A stretch of 64,000 nt of DNA from assembly GCA_964433345.1 (NCBI GenBank), contig CAYSQJ010000006.1:62001-126000 (forward strand), read 5' to 3'. The stretch's first letter is position 1. Every line of letters begins with the position of its first letter. The notes beneath the pieces were generated by a model. The model made no database searches. It worked only from the letters and a program-made list of their open reading frames with translations, and had not been told where the DNA came from. The position numbers and the translations under genes were made by a program. Positions 54,989-63,783 of this stretch are shown in pieces. Source of the stretch: Ga0077527 sp964433345 (GTDB taxonomy: Bacteria; Pseudomonadota; Gammaproteobacteria; Burkholderiales; SG8-41).

Positions 54989-57900
54989 TCGCGCGCCTGA
55001 TCCGCTGGTCCATTGCCAACCGTTTTCTGGTGCTGCTGGCGACCCTGATAGTCGCTGCCTGGGGCCTGTGGTCGATGCTGAAGACACCGCTGGATGCGAT
55101 CCCCGACCTGTCCGATGTGCAGGTCATCATCCGCACCACTTACCCGGGGCAGGCGCCGCAGATCGTCGAGGACCAGGTCACCTATCCGCTGACCACCACC
55201 ATGCTGTCGGTGCCTGGCGCAAAAACCGTGCGTGGCTACTCCTTCTTCGGCGACTCCTTCGTCTATGTCTTGTTCGAGGACGGCACCGATCTCTACTGGG
55301 CGCGCTCGCGGGTGCTCGAATACCTAAACCAGGTGCAGGGCCGGCTGCCGGCGCAGGCCAAACCGGCCCTGGGCCCGGACGCCACGGGTGTGGGCTGGAT
55401 TTATGAATACGCCGTGGTCGATCGCAGCGGACGCAACGACATCGCGCAATTGCGCGCGCTGCAGGACTGGTTCCTCAAGTACGAATTAAAATCGGTGCCC
55501 AACGTCGCCGAAGTGGCCTCGGTGGGCGGCATGGTGCGCCAGTACCAGATCGTCCCCGACCCCGACCGGCTGCGCGCCTACAACATTCCGCTGTCGCGGG
55601 TGATTGCTGCCGTGCGTGCCGCCAACCGCGAGGCCGGCGGCGCCGTGCTCGAACTCGGTGAAGCCGAATACATGGTGCGCGTGCGCGGCTACCTGAAAAC
55701 GCTGGATGACTTTCGCGCGATACCGATATCAACCGGCGATGGCGGCACCCCCGTGCTGCTGAAAGACGTGGCACGCATCCAGGTCGGCCCCGAACTGCGC
55801 CGCGGCATCGCCGAACTCGATGGCGAAGGTGAAACCGTCGGCGGCATCATCATCATGCGCCAGGGCAAAAACGCACTGGAAACGATAGCGGCGGTGAAAG
55901 CCAAAATCGAAGCATTAAAACCCGGCCTGCCGCCGGGCGTCGAAATCGTGCCCACCTATGACCGCTCGGGCCTGATCGAGCGCGCCGTCAGCCACCTCCG
56001 CGACAAACTGGTCGAGGAATTCATCGTGGTGGCGCTGGTGTGTTTCGTTTTCCTGTTCCATCTGCGCTCCAGCCTCGTTGCCATCATCACGCTGCCGCTC
56101 GGCATCCTGATCGCCTTCATCGTCATGCGTTACCAGGGCGTCAACGCCAACATCATGTCGCTGGGCGGCATCGCCATCGCCATCGGCGCGATGGTGGATG
56201 CAGCGGTGGTGATGATCGAAAACGCGCATAAACATCTGGAGACCTGGCGGCATGCGCATCCCCAGGCCACACTGTCCGAATCCGAACGCTGGCGTTTGAT
56301 CGGTGACGCCGCAGCGGAAGTCGGTCCGGCGCTGTTCTTCTGCCTTCTGATCATCACACTGTCATTCATCCCGGTGTTTGCGCTCGAAGCGCAGGAAGGA
56401 CGCCTGTTTTCACCACTCGCGTTCACCAAGACCTACGCCATGGCAGCCGCGGCTGGCTTGTCGGTGACACTGGTGCCGGTGCTGATGGGTTACTGGATAC
56501 GCGGCCGGATACCTGACGAAAATAGTAATATAATCAATAGGTTACTTATATCGCTCTATCGGCCGCTACTGGCCGTGGTGTTGCGTTTTCCGCGCAGCAC
56601 CCTGCTTGCTTCGGTTGTTGTGCTGGCGATCAGCGTGATTCCCGCAACACGCCTCGGCGGTGAATTCATGCCGCCGCTGGACGAGGGCGACGTGTTGTAC
56701 ATGCCCACCGCACTGCCCGGCCTGTCTGCGGGCAAGGCCGCGGAAATCCTGCAACTGACCGATCGCCTGATCAAGAGCGTGCCGGAAGTCGCGCGCGTCT
56801 TCGGCAAGATCGGCCGTGCCGAAACCGCCACCGATCCGGCGCCGCTGGAAATGGTCGAAACCACGATCCAGTTCAAACCGAAAAGCGAATGGCGTCCGGG
56901 CATGACCCGGGACCAACTGATCGAGGAACTCGACCGCGCAGTGCAGGTCCCGGGCCTGACCAACATCTGGGTGCCGCCGATCCGCAACCGCATCGACATG
57001 CTCGCCACCGGCATCAAGAGCCCGCTGGGCATCAAGGTCTCCGGCCCTGATCTTGCGCAGATCGAACGCGTCACGCAGGACATCGAGCGCGTCGTGAAAG
57101 TTGTGCCCGGCGTCACCTCGGCGCTGGCGGAACGGCTGACCGGCGGGCGCTACATCGATGTCACCATCGACCGCCTGACCGCGGCGCGTTACGGCATGAA
57201 CATTGCCGACGTGCAGGACATTGTGTCGGCCGCGGTCGGCGGTGAAAACATCGCCGAAACCGTCGAAGGCCTGCAGCGTTTCCCGATCAGCGTGCGTTAT
57301 CCGCGCGAACTGCGCGATTCCATCGAAAAACTGCGCAACCTGCCCATCGTCACCGAACGCGGCGCGCAGATCACGCTGGGCACGCTGGCAAAACTGGCTG
57401 TCGTCGACGGCCCGCCCATGCTGAAAAGCGAAAACGCGCGGCTGTCGGGCTGGGTCTATGTCGACCTGCGCGGTCGCGACCTGCAGTCGGTGGTCGACGA
57501 TGCGCAGCGCGCGGTGCGGGAACAGGTCGAGCTGCCCGCCGGTTATTCGGTGGCATGGTCCGGCCAGTTTGAATATCTGGAACGCGCCAAAAAACGCCTC
57601 GCGCTGGTGATCCCCTTCACGCTGGTGATCATTTTTGTGCTGCTCTACCTGACGTTCCGCCGTATCGGTGAAGCGCTGCTGATCATGGCAACGGTGCCGT
57701 TCGCGCTCTGCGGCGGACTGTGGCTGATGTGGCTGCTCGGCTACAACATGTCGGTGGCCTCGGCAATCGGTTTCATCGCGCTGGCGGGCGTGGCGGCTGA
57801 ATTCGGCGTGATCATGCTGCTCTACCTGCGGCAGGCGCTCGACCAGCGCATCGCCGCCGGCGCAACACCGGATCTGCAACTGGTCATGGCAGCCATCACC

Positions 57901-58131
57901 GAAGGCGCGGTGCTGCGGGTGCGGCCGAAAGCGATGACCGTTGCAGTCATCGTCGCCGGCCTGCTGCCGATCATGTGGTCCAGCGGCACCGGCGCCGAAG
58001 TGATGCAGCGCATTGCTGCACCGATGATCGGCGGCATGATCACCGCCCCGCTTCTATCGATGCTGGTGATTCCGGCGGCGTGGTTCCTGATGCGGCGGCG
58101 CCAGGCGATGCTCCCATCCACGGCGGCATGA
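54985..58131 (+). CDS. cusA: Cu(I)/Ag(I) RND efflux pump CusA
   Basis: 1048-residue inner-membrane proton-driven pump with 12 helices. The residues align without offset with E. coli CusA: the metal triad M573 (LYMPT), M623 (LEMVETT) and M672 (RIDMLATG), and the TM4 relay D405 (GAMVDAAVVM). This strongly supports Cu(I)/Ag(I) over Zn/Co specificity. Codons 512-523, in the cytoplasmic linker between the two RND halves, are abruptly AT-rich (ATA, AGG, TTA, CTT, ATA) and contain AT-rich element copy 9. Overlaps cusB by 4 bases. Confidence 0.95.
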   Translation: MIARLIRWSIANRFLVLLATLIVAAWGLWSMLKTPLDAIPDLSDVQVIIRTTYPGQAPQIVEDQVTYPLTTTMLSVPGAKTVRGYSFFGDSFVYVLFEDGTDLYWARSRVLEYLNQVQGRLPAQAKPALGPDATGVGWIYEYAVVDRSGRNDIAQLRALQDWFLKYELKSVPNVAEVASVGGMVRQYQIVPDPDRLRAYNIPLSRVIAAVRAANREAGGAVLELGEAEYMVRVRGYLKTLDDFRAIPISTGDGGTPVLLKDVARIQVGPELRRGIAELDGEGETVGGIIIMRQGKNALETIAAVKAKIEALKPGLPPGVEIVPTYDRSGLIERAVSHLRDKLVEEFIVVALVCFVFLFHLRSSLVAIITLPLGILIAFIVMRYQGVNANIMSLGGIAIAIGAMVDAAVVMIENAHKHLETWRHAHPQATLSESERWRLIGDAAAEVGPALFFCLLIITLSFIPVFALEAQEGRLFSPLAFTKTYAMAAAAGLSVTLVPVLMGYWIRGRIPDENSNIINRLLISLYRPLLAVVLRFPRSTLLASVVVLAISVIPATRLGGEFMPPLDEGDVLYMPTALPGLSAGKAAEILQLTDRLIKSVPEVARVFGKIGRAETATDPAPLEMVETTIQFKPKSEWRPGMTRDQLIEELDRAVQVPGLTNIWVPPIRNRIDMLATGIKSPLGIKVSGPDLAQIERVTQDIERVVKVVPGVTSALAERLTGGRYIDVTIDRLTAARYGMNIADVQDIVSAAVGGENIAETVEGLQRFPISVRYPRELRDSIEKLRNLPIVTERGAQITLGTLAKLAVVDGPPMLKSENARLSGWVYVDLRGRDLQSVVDDAQRAVREQVELPAGYSVAWSGQFEYLERAKKRLALVIPFTLVIIFVLLYLTFRRIGEALLIMATVPFALCGGLWLMWLLGYNMSVASAIGFIALAGVAAEFGVIMLLYLRQALDQRIAAGATPDLQLVMAAITEGAVLRVRPKAMTVAVIVAGLLPIMWSSGTGAEVMQRIAAPMIGGMITAPLLSMLVIPAAWFLMRRRQAMLPSTAA
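56522..56550 (+). repeat. Dispersed AT-rich element, copy 9, inside cusA
   Basis: In-frame within codons 513-522 of cusA. AATCAA-TAGG-TTA (56532-56544) is an exact IHF-consensus match. The rest resembles copy 11 (TATAATCAATTAGTTATA) more than copy 1. Confidence 0.5.
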
Positions 58132-58136
58132 ATTTA

Positions 58137-58162
58137 TTAATAAAAACAATTACTTAAAATAA
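58137..58162 (+). repeat. Dispersed AT-rich element, copy 10
   Basis: AATAAAAACAATTACTTA begins 8 bases after the cusA stop, in cusA sense. About three differences from copy 1; shows the element is also within the island. Confidence 0.7.
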
Positions 58163-58187
58163 ATTCGAGCAGGGAACACCATCGTTG

Positions 58188-58218
58188 TTGACCCTGCACC
58201 CGGGTTCAGGGTTTAAAT
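58188..58218 (+). promoter_or_regulatory. MerR-type promoter/operator of the mer-like operon
   Basis: TTGACC (-35, 58188-58193), 19-base spacer and TTAAAT (-10, 58213-58218). The dyad ACCCTG ... CAGGGT (58191-58212) fills the overlong spacer, the layout MerR-family activators untwist. Confidence 0.8.
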
Positions 58219-58243
58219 TGCGTTCGACGATCAGGAGAATTTC

Positions 58244-58663
58244 ATGAGCGCACCCGAACAGTTGACCCGCGGCAAACTGGCCGGGCGCAGCGGCGTCAAC
58301 ATCGCGACCATTCGTTATTACGAAAACCGCGGGCTGCTGCCGCGGGCGCCCCGCACCCGCTCCGGCTACCGGGTTTACGACGGCGACGCGCTGCGCCGCC
58401 TGCAATTCATCCGGCAGGCGCAGGCTCTCGGTTTTACGCTGGAGGAAATCGGAGATCTGCTGTCGCTGCGCATGCAACCGGGAACCACCTGTTCCGACAT
58501 CCGGATGCGCGCGAAAGAAAAAATCGCTGCAATAGAAAATCGAATCCGGGATCTGCAGCGGATCAGGAAGGCGCTGAGCGGGCTGGCTGCCGCTTGCCAC
58601 GGCGATGGGCCGACCAGCGAATGCCCGATACTCGAAGCACTGGAGATGGAGCGTCAGCAATGA
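58244..58663 (+). CDS. merR: MerR-family metal-responsive regulator
   Basis: 139 residues with a winged-helix N-terminus (GRSGVNIATIRYYENRGLL) and dimerisation helix. Three Cys at 83, 118 and 127 (TTCSD, AACHG, SECPI) match C82/C117/C126 of Tn501 MerR with an offset of one, the trigonal Hg(II) site; PbrR-like Pb(II) sensing is the alternative. The MerR-type promoter lies directly upstream, so it is autoregulated. Its stop overlaps the next start (ATGA). Confidence 0.88.
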   Translation: MSAPEQLTRGKLAGRSGVNIATIRYYENRGLLPRAPRTRSGYRVYDGDALRRLQFIRQAQALGFTLEEIGDLLSLRMQPGTTCSDIRMRAKEKIAAIENRIRDLQRIRKALSGLAAACHGDGPTSECPILEALEMERQQ

Positions 58664-59409
58664 AAGTCGAATTGATCTACGACGCTGATTGCCCCAATGT
58701 CACGCTGGCCCGCAGCCTGCTGATCAAGGCATTTTCCCGCAGCGGCGTTTCAGCACGATGGCTGGAATGGGATCGCGCCTCACCCGAAAGCCCGGGCTAC
58801 GTGCAGGCCTACGGCTCGCCGACCATACTCGTCGACGGCAAGGATGTTGCCGAAACCGGCGCCGTGTCGGGATCAGGCGCCTGCCGCGTCTACAGCGACA
58901 GCGCGGGCCGGCTGAGCGGCATCCCGCCGCTGGACACAGTTTCTTCGGCCTTGCTGGCCAAGGCCGCTCCAGTCAAACCTTCAACCCCCGGTCGCTGGCG
59001 AACACTGGCCGCCGCTTCCCCGGCGCTCGGCGTGGCATTACTGCCCAAACTGGTCTGCCCGCTGTGCTTTCCTGCTTACGCCGCCATACTCAGTGCGCTG
59101 GGCATTGAGTTCATTGATTACACGCCGTACCTGCTGCCACTGACGGCATTTTTTCTGGCCGTAGCGCTGGGCGTGCTGGCGCTGCAGATGCGGCGCACGG
59201 GCAATGTCACCGCGCTGCTGCTCGGCCTGGCCGCGGCAATGATCGTGCTGCTCGGAAAATTTCATTTCGAACACGACTGGCTGACGACCGGCGGTGTCAT
59301 CCTGCTGATCGTTGCCATTCTGCTCGGCAACCGCAACCGAACCAGCACCACGCCAGCCTGCCCGGCATGCGTCTCCGGCGGCAGCGATCAGCCAGTCAAG
59401 GCGCATTAA
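58660..59409 (+). CDS. Thioredoxin-like/MerC-like membrane fusion protein
   Basis: 249 residues from the ATG overlapping merR. Residues 1-100 resemble a thioredoxin-like domain (LIYDADCPNVTLARSLL, SPTILVDGKDV). Residues 115-235 hold about four helices with the Cys pair VCPLCFPAYAAILSALG, as in MerC mercury transporters. A second pair, CPAC, is near the C-terminus. It probably takes up or shuttles a soft metal ion for the operon. merA is absent. Confidence 0.75.
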   Translation: MKVELIYDADCPNVTLARSLLIKAFSRSGVSARWLEWDRASPESPGYVQAYGSPTILVDGKDVAETGAVSGSGACRVYSDSAGRLSGIPPLDTVSSALLAKAAPVKPSTPGRWRTLAAASPALGVALLPKLVCPLCFPAYAAILSALGIEFIDYTPYLLPLTAFFLAVALGVLALQMRRTGNVTALLLGLAAAMIVLLGKFHFEHDWLTTGGVILLIVAILLGNRNRTSTTPACPACVSGGSDQPVKAH

Positions 59410-59419
59410 GGAGAACCTC

Positions 59420-59686
59420 ATGGCCACAACCCGCAAAATCGAAGTATTCAGCGCCGGATGCAGCGTATGCGACGACACCGTCGCGCTGATCAACCGCATC
59501 GCCTGCCCGTCATGCGAGGTGCTGATTCTCGACATGCATAAACCCGAAACCGCGGAAAAAGCGCGGCGTTACGGCATCCGCAACGTTCCAGCAGTCGTAA
59601 TTGACGGCAAACTTGCCGATTGCTGTGCTGGCGGCGGCCCCAATGAGCAGCAGTTACGCGCCGCAGGAATCGGCACGGCACTGTAG
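59420..59686 (+). CDS. Small thioredoxin/glutaredoxin-like protein
   Basis: 88 residues with an AAGGAG site. EVFSAGCSVCDDTVALI gives a CxxC redox or metal site; RRYGIRNVPAVVIDGKLADCC has the cis-Pro loop followed by an unusual CC. Third gene of the merR operon, 10 bases after the MerC-like fusion. Possibly a cytosolic thiol partner that receives metal from it. Confidence 0.8.
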   Translation: MATTRKIEVFSAGCSVCDDTVALINRIACPSCEVLILDMHKPETAEKARRYGIRNVPAVVIDGKLADCCAGGGPNEQQLRAAGIGTAL

Positions 59687-59769
59687 ATCAATCGGAAGAA
59701 ACCATCTTCGATTTGTTCAGTCATCATGACACGATCATCAACTAATCATGAACTGATCAACGCGCTGGG

Positions 59770-60732
59770 CTACGCTTCATCTGTCCGCCCGAGTTTCGGC
59801 ATCAAACGCATGTAGATAACCGAGGCGACCAGTTCGACCAGCGTTTGCGTCACGATGATGGCCGGCAGCACCGGAATGGCCCCCGGCACGGCCAAGGCCA
59901 GCGGCAGCACGACCAAGGAATTGCGCGTAGCCGAGCTGAACGCGACAGCGCGGGCGGCCCCAACTTCAAGCCGGGCAATGCGGGCGACCGTCCAGCCAAT
60001 GAGCGGCGCGACCAATGCGAAGGCCACATAGAGCGGGACAACGCGCAAAGCAGCCTCAATGGCTGTCCCGAGCTGCGGCATGACGGCGGCCACAACGACG
60101 AGCAGCACCAAGGCGGTTGCTGGCACGGGTAACAGGCCCAAGCTGGCCGCAACACGCGCACCGGACTTACTTCGCGCCGCCCACGCCTGCACCACAGCCG
60201 CCGAAGCCAGAGGAACGGCGATCAGCCACACGAAGGCATGAATGAACGGGCCGAGTTGTACCAAATCGGCCGAAGCATCGCCTAGGAACACGCCGAGATA
60301 GACCGGCAGCAGCAGCATTTGCGCGATGAGCAGGGCCGGAGTGGAAGCCAACAGCAAACGGGCGTCAGCTCGGCCGATGTGTGAGAACGTCACCACGTAG
60401 TCGATGCAGGGCGTCAGCAGCACCAGAAACAAGCCGAGCCGCACCATAGGGTCGGCCGGCAGGAACTGCACCAAGAGGGCGACAAGCAGCGGCACGACCA
60501 CAAAATTGGACACCATTAGCGCACCCAAGAAGCGAATGCGCGTAAAGGCGCGGCCTAAGTCAGCAAGCGGCACCTGTAAGAAGGTAACGAACAGCATCAG
60601 GGCCAGCGCCGGGTTAATCGCACCTTCCAGCGCGTCGATGCCCGGCACCAAGGCGGCGACGGCAGCGACCACCACGGCCGAGAAATAAATGAGGACTTGG
60701 TGGTGTTCGAGCCGATCTCGAAGGCTCGACAT
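59770..60732 (-). CDS. Arsenite/bile-acid symporter superfamily permease (ACR3-like)
   Basis: 320 residues from the ATG at 60732; a 53-residue upstream extension is not supported. About ten helices, with the ACR3-type stretch LLTPCIDYVVTFSHIGRADARLLLASTP. Members labelled arsenic resistance protein export As(III). No arsR or arsC is nearby, so arsenite is inferred from family alone. It converges on the mer-like operon and reads leftward as does ctaG upstream. Confidence 0.82.
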   Translation of the reverse strand: MSSLRDRLEHHQVLIYFSAVVVAAVAALVPGIDALEGAINPALALMLFVTFLQVPLADLGRAFTRIRFLGALMVSNFVVVPLLVALLVQFLPADPMVRLGLFLVLLTPCIDYVVTFSHIGRADARLLLASTPALLIAQMLLLPVYLGVFLGDASADLVQLGPFIHAFVWLIAVPLASAAVVQAWAARSKSGARVAASLGLLPVPATALVLLVVVAAVMPQLGTAIEAALRVVPLYVAFALVAPLIGWTVARIARLEVGAARAVAFSSATRNSLVVLPLALAVPGAIPVLPAIIVTQTLVELVASVIYMRLMPKLGRTDEA

Positions 60733-60850
60733 GCACACAGATGGTTTCTTGGTTATTTTGGGTATACGCTTGCCGTGGAGAATGGCTTTCCGCCCAATCA
60801 ATATTTTCTGATTTGTTGCCCCGGATAATAAAAGGGCAATAGGCCAAAAC

Positions 60851-61903
60851 CTAGGGCATGAACTGCTGCAGCATCGCAACCAGCGCAACACCTCCGCCCA
60901 CCATCACCGCAATTGCCGCCAATCGCAGTCCCAGTTTGCGGTTAGCCGATGCAAGGGAAGCTTGTGACATGGCCACCTGTCCGGAGGATGTACGCGAGTC
61001 TAGCTGCTGCTCCCGCTTGCCCCATAAGCGAATGACCACCAATATCAAGACTGCAAACATCATGCTGCCCGGACTCCATATCACCATGCCGCCGATTTGC
61101 TCGTCGACCAACGCACCCAGACCCCACAGTCTGCCTTTTACGTCATACGCCGGATACAACACCACTGACTTGACCGTAATATAGGCGCCCAGCGGGATAT
61201 TGCCGGCGATAGCCGCCCAGCTCATGACGATGCGCGTGCCATAACTCGCACCCTGCGGCGCCGGACGTGGATCAAGCACACGCCAGAAGAAAAACATACC
61301 GGACAACAACATGGTGATGTGCATCACGTAGTGCACAGGCACATTCATGACCGACAGATTATGGTATTCCGGGATGTGCCAGAACACCGGCACCGCCAGC
61401 AGAAAAAAAGTCGCCACGAACGGATGGGCAAAAAAACCGAACAATGCCCCCGCCAAGCGGCTCGTCAGCAACGGAGCCAGCACGCGCGCGCGGAGCCAAT
61501 CCGGCATGCCCGCAATCAGCAGCACCTGCGGGGCGGCAAGCATCAGCAGCATGGGGCCGATGGCGCGCAGGAACATGTGCTGGAACTGATGCATGGTGAA
61601 GGAATGTTCGGCCAGCACATCCAGCGGTGATTGCAATGCGATCAGCAGCGCAGCGAGTCCGGCGAAAAAACCCGCATGGCGCCATGCGGATATCGCGCCG
61701 GCGCGATCGCGCCGCTGCATCCACCCCCTGATGTAAAACGCCGCGGCAATAACCACACCGATCAGCAATTCGGGGGCGAATGGCCAGCTGGCCCAGGGTT
61801 GTGCGTTTTCAACGACGGCACCGCCGTGCGACCATGCCGCACGGGATGTCAGCAGCAGCAACAACAATACGACGCACCGGTATATTCGACAGCGATATGA
61901 CAT
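60851..61903 (-). CDS. CtaG-like (Caa3_CtaG family) membrane protein
   Basis: 350 residues from the ATG at 61903; a TTG 27 bases upstream is possible. An export signal ends at RAAWSHGG, followed by about seven helices and repeated His motifs: HSFTMHQFQHMFLRAIGP, FAHPFVATFF, FWHIPEYHNLS and HYVMHITMLLSGMFFFWR. The family assists cytochrome c oxidase or copper delivery. Its place on a metal island suggests copper handling. Confidence 0.85.
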   Translation of the reverse strand: MSYRCRIYRCVVLLLLLLTSRAAWSHGGAVVENAQPWASWPFAPELLIGVVIAAAFYIRGWMQRRDRAGAISAWRHAGFFAGLAALLIALQSPLDVLAEHSFTMHQFQHMFLRAIGPMLLMLAAPQVLLIAGMPDWLRARVLAPLLTSRLAGALFGFFAHPFVATFFLLAVPVFWHIPEYHNLSVMNVPVHYVMHITMLLSGMFFFWRVLDPRPAPQGASYGTRIVMSWAAIAGNIPLGAYITVKSVVLYPAYDVKGRLWGLGALVDEQIGGMVIWSPGSMMFAVLILVVIRLWGKREQQLDSRTSSGQVAMSQASLASANRKLGLRLAAIAVMVGGGVALVAMLQQFMP

Positions 61904-61918
61904 CTTTGTTAAAATATT

Positions 61919-61945
61919 TTTTATAATCAATTAGTTATATAATAT
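61919..61945 (+). repeat. Dispersed AT-rich element, copy 11
   Basis: Starts 16 bases upstream of the ctaG-like ATG. AATCAA-TTAG-TTA (61925-61937) is an exact IHF-consensus match. Diverged relative to copies 1 and 3. Confidence 0.5.
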
Positions 61946-61999
61946 GGTCAAGCTGTGGCAACCAGCCGCGCACGATGGCGCTTGATCCTGCCGGCCATA

Positions 62000-62452
62000 T
62001 CATTTCGTCGGACGCCAATTTTTTGCAGCATCACCATGACATGCACAGGCTTCGCCGTGCGCAGCGGCAACCAGTTCCTGCAGGATGCCGCACTGCGCAA
62101 CAGCTTGATGCGCATCGCAACGCTTGCGCAATTCACAAAGCTGCAGTTCAAGTGCGCGCATCGACTGCAGGCGCACACGAACCCTCTCCAACTGCGCCTC
62201 GATCAACTGATCAATATCCCCGCAATCACTGCCTGATGCTTCCAGGAAACCCAGCAATCGCCGGATATCCGCAAGCGGAATGTCCAGGGCACGGCAATGC
62301 CGGACAAATGACAACTGCTCCAGATGGGCCTGCCCGTAGGCTCTATACCCGTTTGCCTGCCGTGTCGCGGGCACCAGCAGGCCTTCCCGCTCGTAATAGC
62401 GGATCGTTTCAACATCCACACCGGTGGCCGCAGCCAATTCCCCTATACGCAT
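62000..62452 (-). CDS. Cd(II)/Pb(II)-responsive MerR-family regulator (CadR/PbrR type)
   Basis: 150 residues. Winged helix (ATGVDVETIRYYEREGLLVP), then C77, C112 and C121 as in CadR/PbrR, plus a Cys/His-containing tail AAHGEACACHGD typical of CadR. Divergent from the CDF transporter, with a single MerR-type operator in between that probably controls the CDF operon and perhaps its own expression. Confidence 0.9.
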   Translation of the reverse strand: MRIGELAAATGVDVETIRYYEREGLLVPATRQANGYRAYGQAHLEQLSFVRHCRALDIPLADIRRLLGFLEASGSDCGDIDQLIEAQLERVRVRLQSMRALELQLCELRKRCDAHQAVAQCGILQELVAAAHGEACACHGDAAKNWRPTK

Positions 62453-62484
62453 AAACGCCTCCCGTGCATACGATGATAAAGTGC

Positions 62485-62515
62485 TTGACCCCGTAGCGGC
62501 TACAGAGTTTCAAAT
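62485..62515 (+). promoter_or_regulatory. MerR-type promoter/operator of the CDF operon
   Basis: TTGACC (62485-62490), 19-base spacer, TCAAAT (62510-62515). The dyad ACCCCGTAG/CTACAGAGT lies in the spacer and resembles PbrR/CadR/ZntR operators. Confidence 0.82.
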
Positions 62516-62545
62516 AAGCGAAAATTTTCTGAATTGTAGGACTTG

Positions 62546-63187
62546 ATGAGCGCCAATTGCTGTACCCCGCCTCCGGTTGCGGCTGTAGACCCGGTATACC
62601 GTCGTATCCTGTGGATTGCGCTGGTCGCAAACGCGGCCATGTTTTTTGTCGAAATCGGCGCCAGCGCGTTCGCGGATTCGACCGCATTACTGGCCGATGC
62701 CGTGGATTTTTTTGGTGATGCGGCGAACTACGGAATTTCGCTTGCCGTATTGGCGCTCGCCCCGGTCTGGCGTTCCCGCGCGGCACTCATCAAGGGCTGC
62801 ACGATGGGATTGTTCGGCATTTTCGTAATCGGGAAAGTAATTTGGAGTGCCGCCGCCGGATCATCTCCGGAGCCATTGGCGATGGGTGCCGTCGCAATAC
62901 TGGCGCTGCTTACGAATGTCGGCGTCGCCATGATGTTGTATCGCTACCGCGGTGGCGATGCCAACATGCGCTCCGTGTGGCTGTGCAGTCGCAACGACGC
63001 AATCGGCAATGTTGCGGTCATGTTTGCCGCTCTCGGCGTGTTCGGCACCGGCAGTGGCTGGCCCGACCTCGCGGTTGCGGCAGCACTGGGCATACTTGCA
63101 CTTTCTGCAGCCCAGTCCGTCGTCAGGCAGTCGCTGCACGAATTAAAGAGTCCCGCCGGAAATTTGCGCCATGATTCACCGGATTGA
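62546..63187 (+). CDS. Short cation-diffusion facilitator family transporter
   Basis: 213 residues, six helices, lacking the C-terminal cytoplasmic domain of typical 300-residue CDF proteins. TM2 site reads ADAVDFFGDAANYG (D-x3-D); the TM5 site, normally HxxxD, reads SRNDAIGNVAVM. The N-terminus MSANCC adds a Cys pair. Probably exports Zn/Cd/Pb or a related divalent ion under the adjacent CadR-like regulator. Confidence 0.87.
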   Translation: MSANCCTPPPVAAVDPVYRRILWIALVANAAMFFVEIGASAFADSTALLADAVDFFGDAANYGISLAVLALAPVWRSRAALIKGCTMGLFGIFVIGKVIWSAAAGSSPEPLAMGAVAILALLTNVGVAMMLYRYRGGDANMRSVWLCSRNDAIGNVAVMFAALGVFGTGSGWPDLAVAAALGILALSAAQSVVRQSLHELKSPAGNLRHDSPD

Positions 63188-63749
63188 TCCGGGGCTTTGC
63201 CGGGCCGCGTCAACACTGCTGCTCCTGCTTACACAGGCAGGTACTGCTTTTGCACACACCATCATCGACAAGCCGCCCCCGCAACAGGAATCCCACGACA
63301 CCAATCACCCATTGGTGCTGGCAACGGAAAGCGATTTTCTGGCTCCTTTACTGGCCCTGCACAAGGAGGCCCTTTCCATTTCCATCATCACGGCATCGCA
63401 GGCAAAACAGGAAAAAATCAGGGAATATGCGAAGCAGGCGATCACCAGACATCGCGGGCAAATTGCCAGGCTGAATGCCCTGCTGAAGCAGCACAGCCAC
63501 GGCGACAAACCCGACTTTCATGTGTTGCCCGCAGAGCCCGAACTCAAACAGTCGTCCGGCGCAGCAGTTGACCGACAATACCTGCGCTTAATGATACGCC
63601 TGACCTCCGAAAAAATAGAACTTGCCGAGTTCGCCAGTGGCACAGCCAAGGCAAAATCGGTGCGTCAATTCGCGGAAGCAACCATCGATAAAAGCTTCAG
63701 TGAACTTCTGCTGCTGAGCCGCTGGCTCGATCACTCCTCGCCACAGTAA
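63171..63749 (+). CDS. DUF305-like exported helical protein
   Basis: 192 residues; signal peptide ends near AGTAFAH. Two similar helical halves (ESDFLAPLLALHKEALSISIIT and DRQYLRLMIRLTSEKIELAEFA, each followed by a second long helix) look like the DUF305 ferritin-like unit, but the metal-binding His/Met pattern is poor. Overlaps the CDF gene by 17 bases, so it is cotranscribed. Role unknown; perhaps a periplasmic metal buffer. Confidence 0.65.
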   Translation: MIHRIDPGLCRAASTLLLLLTQAGTAFAHTIIDKPPPQQESHDTNHPLVLATESDFLAPLLALHKEALSISIITASQAKQEKIREYAKQAITRHRGQIARLNALLKQHSHGDKPDFHVLPAEPELKQSSGAAVDRQYLRLMIRLTSEKIELAEFASGTAKAKSVRQFAEATIDKSFSELLLLSRWLDHSSPQ

Positions 63750-63783
63750 CAGGCTCCGGCCCCAATAACGGGAAAGAACCAGC

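Noticed and set aside
56566..57879. 437-residue open frame opposite cusA
   Set aside because: Shadow of cusA; cusA residues M573, M623, M672 and D405 confirm the sense gene.
58132..58243. merR as part of the cusA transcript
   Set aside because: A complete MerR-type promoter lies between them; read-through is possible but not needed.
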